Origin: Microbacterium sp. cx-55
Lineage (GTDB): Bacteria > Actinomycetota > Actinomycetes > Actinomycetales > Microbacteriaceae
Direction of reading: 5' to 3'
Assembly: GCF_021117345.1 (NCBI RefSeq)
Contig: NZ_CP088261.1
Span: 1,488,001 to 1,552,000 of the forward strand
DNA length: 64,000 bases
Both the position numbers and the translations under genes were made by a program. Numbering within the stretch: position 1 is the first letter of the stretch; the number at the start of each line of letters is the position of its first letter. The notes beneath the pieces were generated by a model. It did no database searches. It was not told the DNA's origin and saw only the letters and a list, made by a program, of their open reading frames with translations. Of the stretch, positions 62,770 to 64,000 are shown piece by piece.

Positions 62770-64000
62770 CCGAGCCGAGCCCGGCCGAACGATACGCCCG
62801 CGCGACGAGCGCGCGACAGCATCCGGAGACGGCGGAGTTCGCGAGTCGGCAGGCCTTCACGCTCGATCCGTTCCAGATCGACGGATGCGAATCGCTCGAA
62901 GAGGGGCGGAGCGTGCTGGTGGCCGCGCCGACCGGCGCGGGCAAGACCATCGTGGGGGAGTTCGCCATCCACCTCGCGATGAGCACGCCCCGCGACAAGG
63001 CGTTCTACACGACGCCCATGAAGGCGCTCTCGAACCAGAAGTTCCGCGAACTCGTCGAGGTGTACGGCGCCGAGAACGTCGGGCTGCTGACGGGTGACAC
63101 CAACATCAATGCCAACGCCCGGGTCGTCGTCATGACCACCGAGGTGCTGCGCAACATGCTGTACGCGTCGTCTTCGGCGCTCCGGGATCTGCGGTTCGTG
63201 GTGATGGACGAGGTGCACTACCTGGCCGACCGATTCCGCGGCGCCGTGTGGGAGGAAGTCATCATCCACCTCCCGCCGGAGGTGCGACTCGTGTCGTTGT
63301 CGGCGACGGTCTCGAACGCGGAGGAGTTCGGCGACTGGCTCGACACGGTGCGCGGCGAGACCGACATCATCGTCTCGGAGACCCGCCCGGTTCCCCTCGA
63401 GCAGCACGTGCTCGTGCGCGGAGATCTGCTCCCGCTCTTCGACGATCGTGCGGGGGTCGCGACGGCGCAGGTGAACCAGGAACTGCTGCGCATCCGCTCG
63501 GCGACGGGGCAGACCTACGAGCGCAACCGCAACGCGATGCAGAATCGGCGGGCGGACGGCCAGCACCGCCGCCCCCACAAGGGTGGGCAACGCGCCATCC
63601 GCCCCGCGAACTCGCGGCGGATGGAGCGGATCGACCGCCCGGAGGTGATCGAGCTGCTCGCTCGCGCCACCCTGCTCCCCGCGATCTTCTTCATCTTCAG
63701 TCGGGTGGGCTGCGACGCGGCCGTACAGCAGGTGCGGCGTTCGGGGGTGCGGCTGACCGACGCGGACGAGCGGCGTGCCATTCGCGAACTGGTCGAAGAG
63801 CGCACCCGCAATCTCGCCGAGGAAGACCTGGCCGTGCTGGGGTTCTGGGAGTGGCGCGAGAATCTCGAGCGGGGCGTGGCCTCCCATCACGCCGGCCTTC
63901 TTCCCGCCTTCAAGGAGATCGTCGAAGAACTCTTCCGGCGCAAGCTCGTCAAGGTCGTCTTCGCGACCGAGACCCTCGCGCTCGGCATCAACATGCCGGC
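62766..64000 (+). CDS. Mtr4/HelY-type DEAD/DEAH helicase (partial)
   Basis: The ATG at 62766 overlaps the tatC stop (ATGA); the gene runs off the right edge after 411 codons. SF2 (Ski2/Mtr4) motifs: Walker A AAPTGAGKTIVGEFA (residue 55), DEVHY (motif II), SLSATVSN (motif III), FIFSRVGCD, SHHAGLLP, and VFATETLALGINMP (motif V). HelY-like helicases act in RNA or DNA metabolism. The order tatA-tatC-helicase is conserved in actinobacteria. Confidence 0.93.
   Translation, partial: MTEPSPAERYARATSARQHPETAEFASRQAFTLDPFQIDGCESLEEGRSVLVAAPTGAGKTIVGEFAIHLAMSTPRDKAFYTTPMKALSNQKFRELVEVYGAENVGLLTGDTNINANARVVVMTTEVLRNMLYASSSALRDLRFVVMDEVHYLADRFRGAVWEEVIIHLPPEVRLVSLSATVSNAEEFGDWLDTVRGETDIIVSETRPVPLEQHVLVRGDLLPLFDDRAGVATAQVNQELLRIRSATGQTYERNRNAMQNRRADGQHRRPHKGGQRAIRPANSRRMERIDRPEVIELLARATLLPAIFFIFSRVGCDAAVQQVRRSGVRLTDADERRAIRELVEERTRNLAEEDLAVLGFWEWRENLERGVASHHAGLLPAFKEIVEELFRRKLVKVVFATETLALGINMP

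Overview
The window is a high-GC actinobacterial chromosome segment, most likely from Microbacteriaceae and probably Microbacterium or a close relative. Reasons: about two-thirds GC, many GTG starts, RbpA, WhiA, OpcA, PafB/PafC, a type-B L31 protein, and gene orders (uvrC-rapZ-whiA, gap-pgk-tpiA-secG, trmI...pafB-pafC-tatA-tatC-helicase) typical of that group. I see no prophage, integrase, transposase, CRISPR array or biosynthetic cluster. It is mainly core genome with a few accessory insertions.

Layout. 1-6.8 kb (+): the end of uvrC, rapZ, whiA, sodA, then lower glycolysis (gap, pgk, tpiA), secG and rbpA. 6.85-15 kb (-): one central-carbon operon transcribed tkt-tal-pgi-zwf-opcA-pgl, nearly every junction a 4-nt start/stop overlap. 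15-17.5 kb: heme O and heme A synthases (ctaB, ctaA). 17.8-23 kb (+): a suf Fe-S assembly operon with a Rieske protein inserted and SufT after it, then a MalY/PatB-type lyase. 23-28.7 kb: an iron-siderophore module (siderophore-interacting reductase on +; ABC ATPase, two permeases and binding lipoprotein on -) with two DtxR/IdeR-like boxes, then bioY. 28.8-38.6 kb: ABC-F protein, SURF1 and small membrane proteins, fabG, serB, divergent glgC/glgA, and a lone ABC ATPase. 38.7-45.2 kb: L31, an exonuclease, hydrolases, a CGNR regulator / EamA exporter / Lrp regulator group, a Tat-exported phosphoesterase and a histidine phosphatase. 45.2-51.8 kb: sirtuin, TrmH-type methylase, SGNH hydrolase, SF2 helicase, ferritin-VIT iron transporter, MarR regulator. 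51.9-53.4 kb: an LPXTG-anchored ice-binding-like protein and tRNA-Leu(GAG). 53.7-64 kb: M20 peptidase, uppP, PAC2 protein, HAD phosphatase, trmI, FKBP lipoprotein, pafB, pafC, tatA, tatC and the start of an Mtr4/HelY-type helicase.

How the genes work together. The two carbon blocks cover lower glycolysis and the pentose phosphate pathway. ctaA, ctaB and SURF1 serve cytochrome oxidase. The suf genes and the iron-uptake genes are linked through iron. TatA/TatC can export the Tat-signal phosphoesterase encoded at 43-44.6 kb.

The most unusual things are in the non-coding DNA: two related 73-nt palindromic elements about 7 kb apart, a perfect 46-nt loopless palindrome between convergent genes, a 23-bp tandem repeat grown from the end of a peptidase gene, about a dozen genes whose -10 box sits 6-7 nt before the start codon (leaderless mRNAs), three TAG stop codons that double as TAGRCT -10 boxes, and a strongly recurrent GGATGCGG word. 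I did not find a wholly new multi-gene system.
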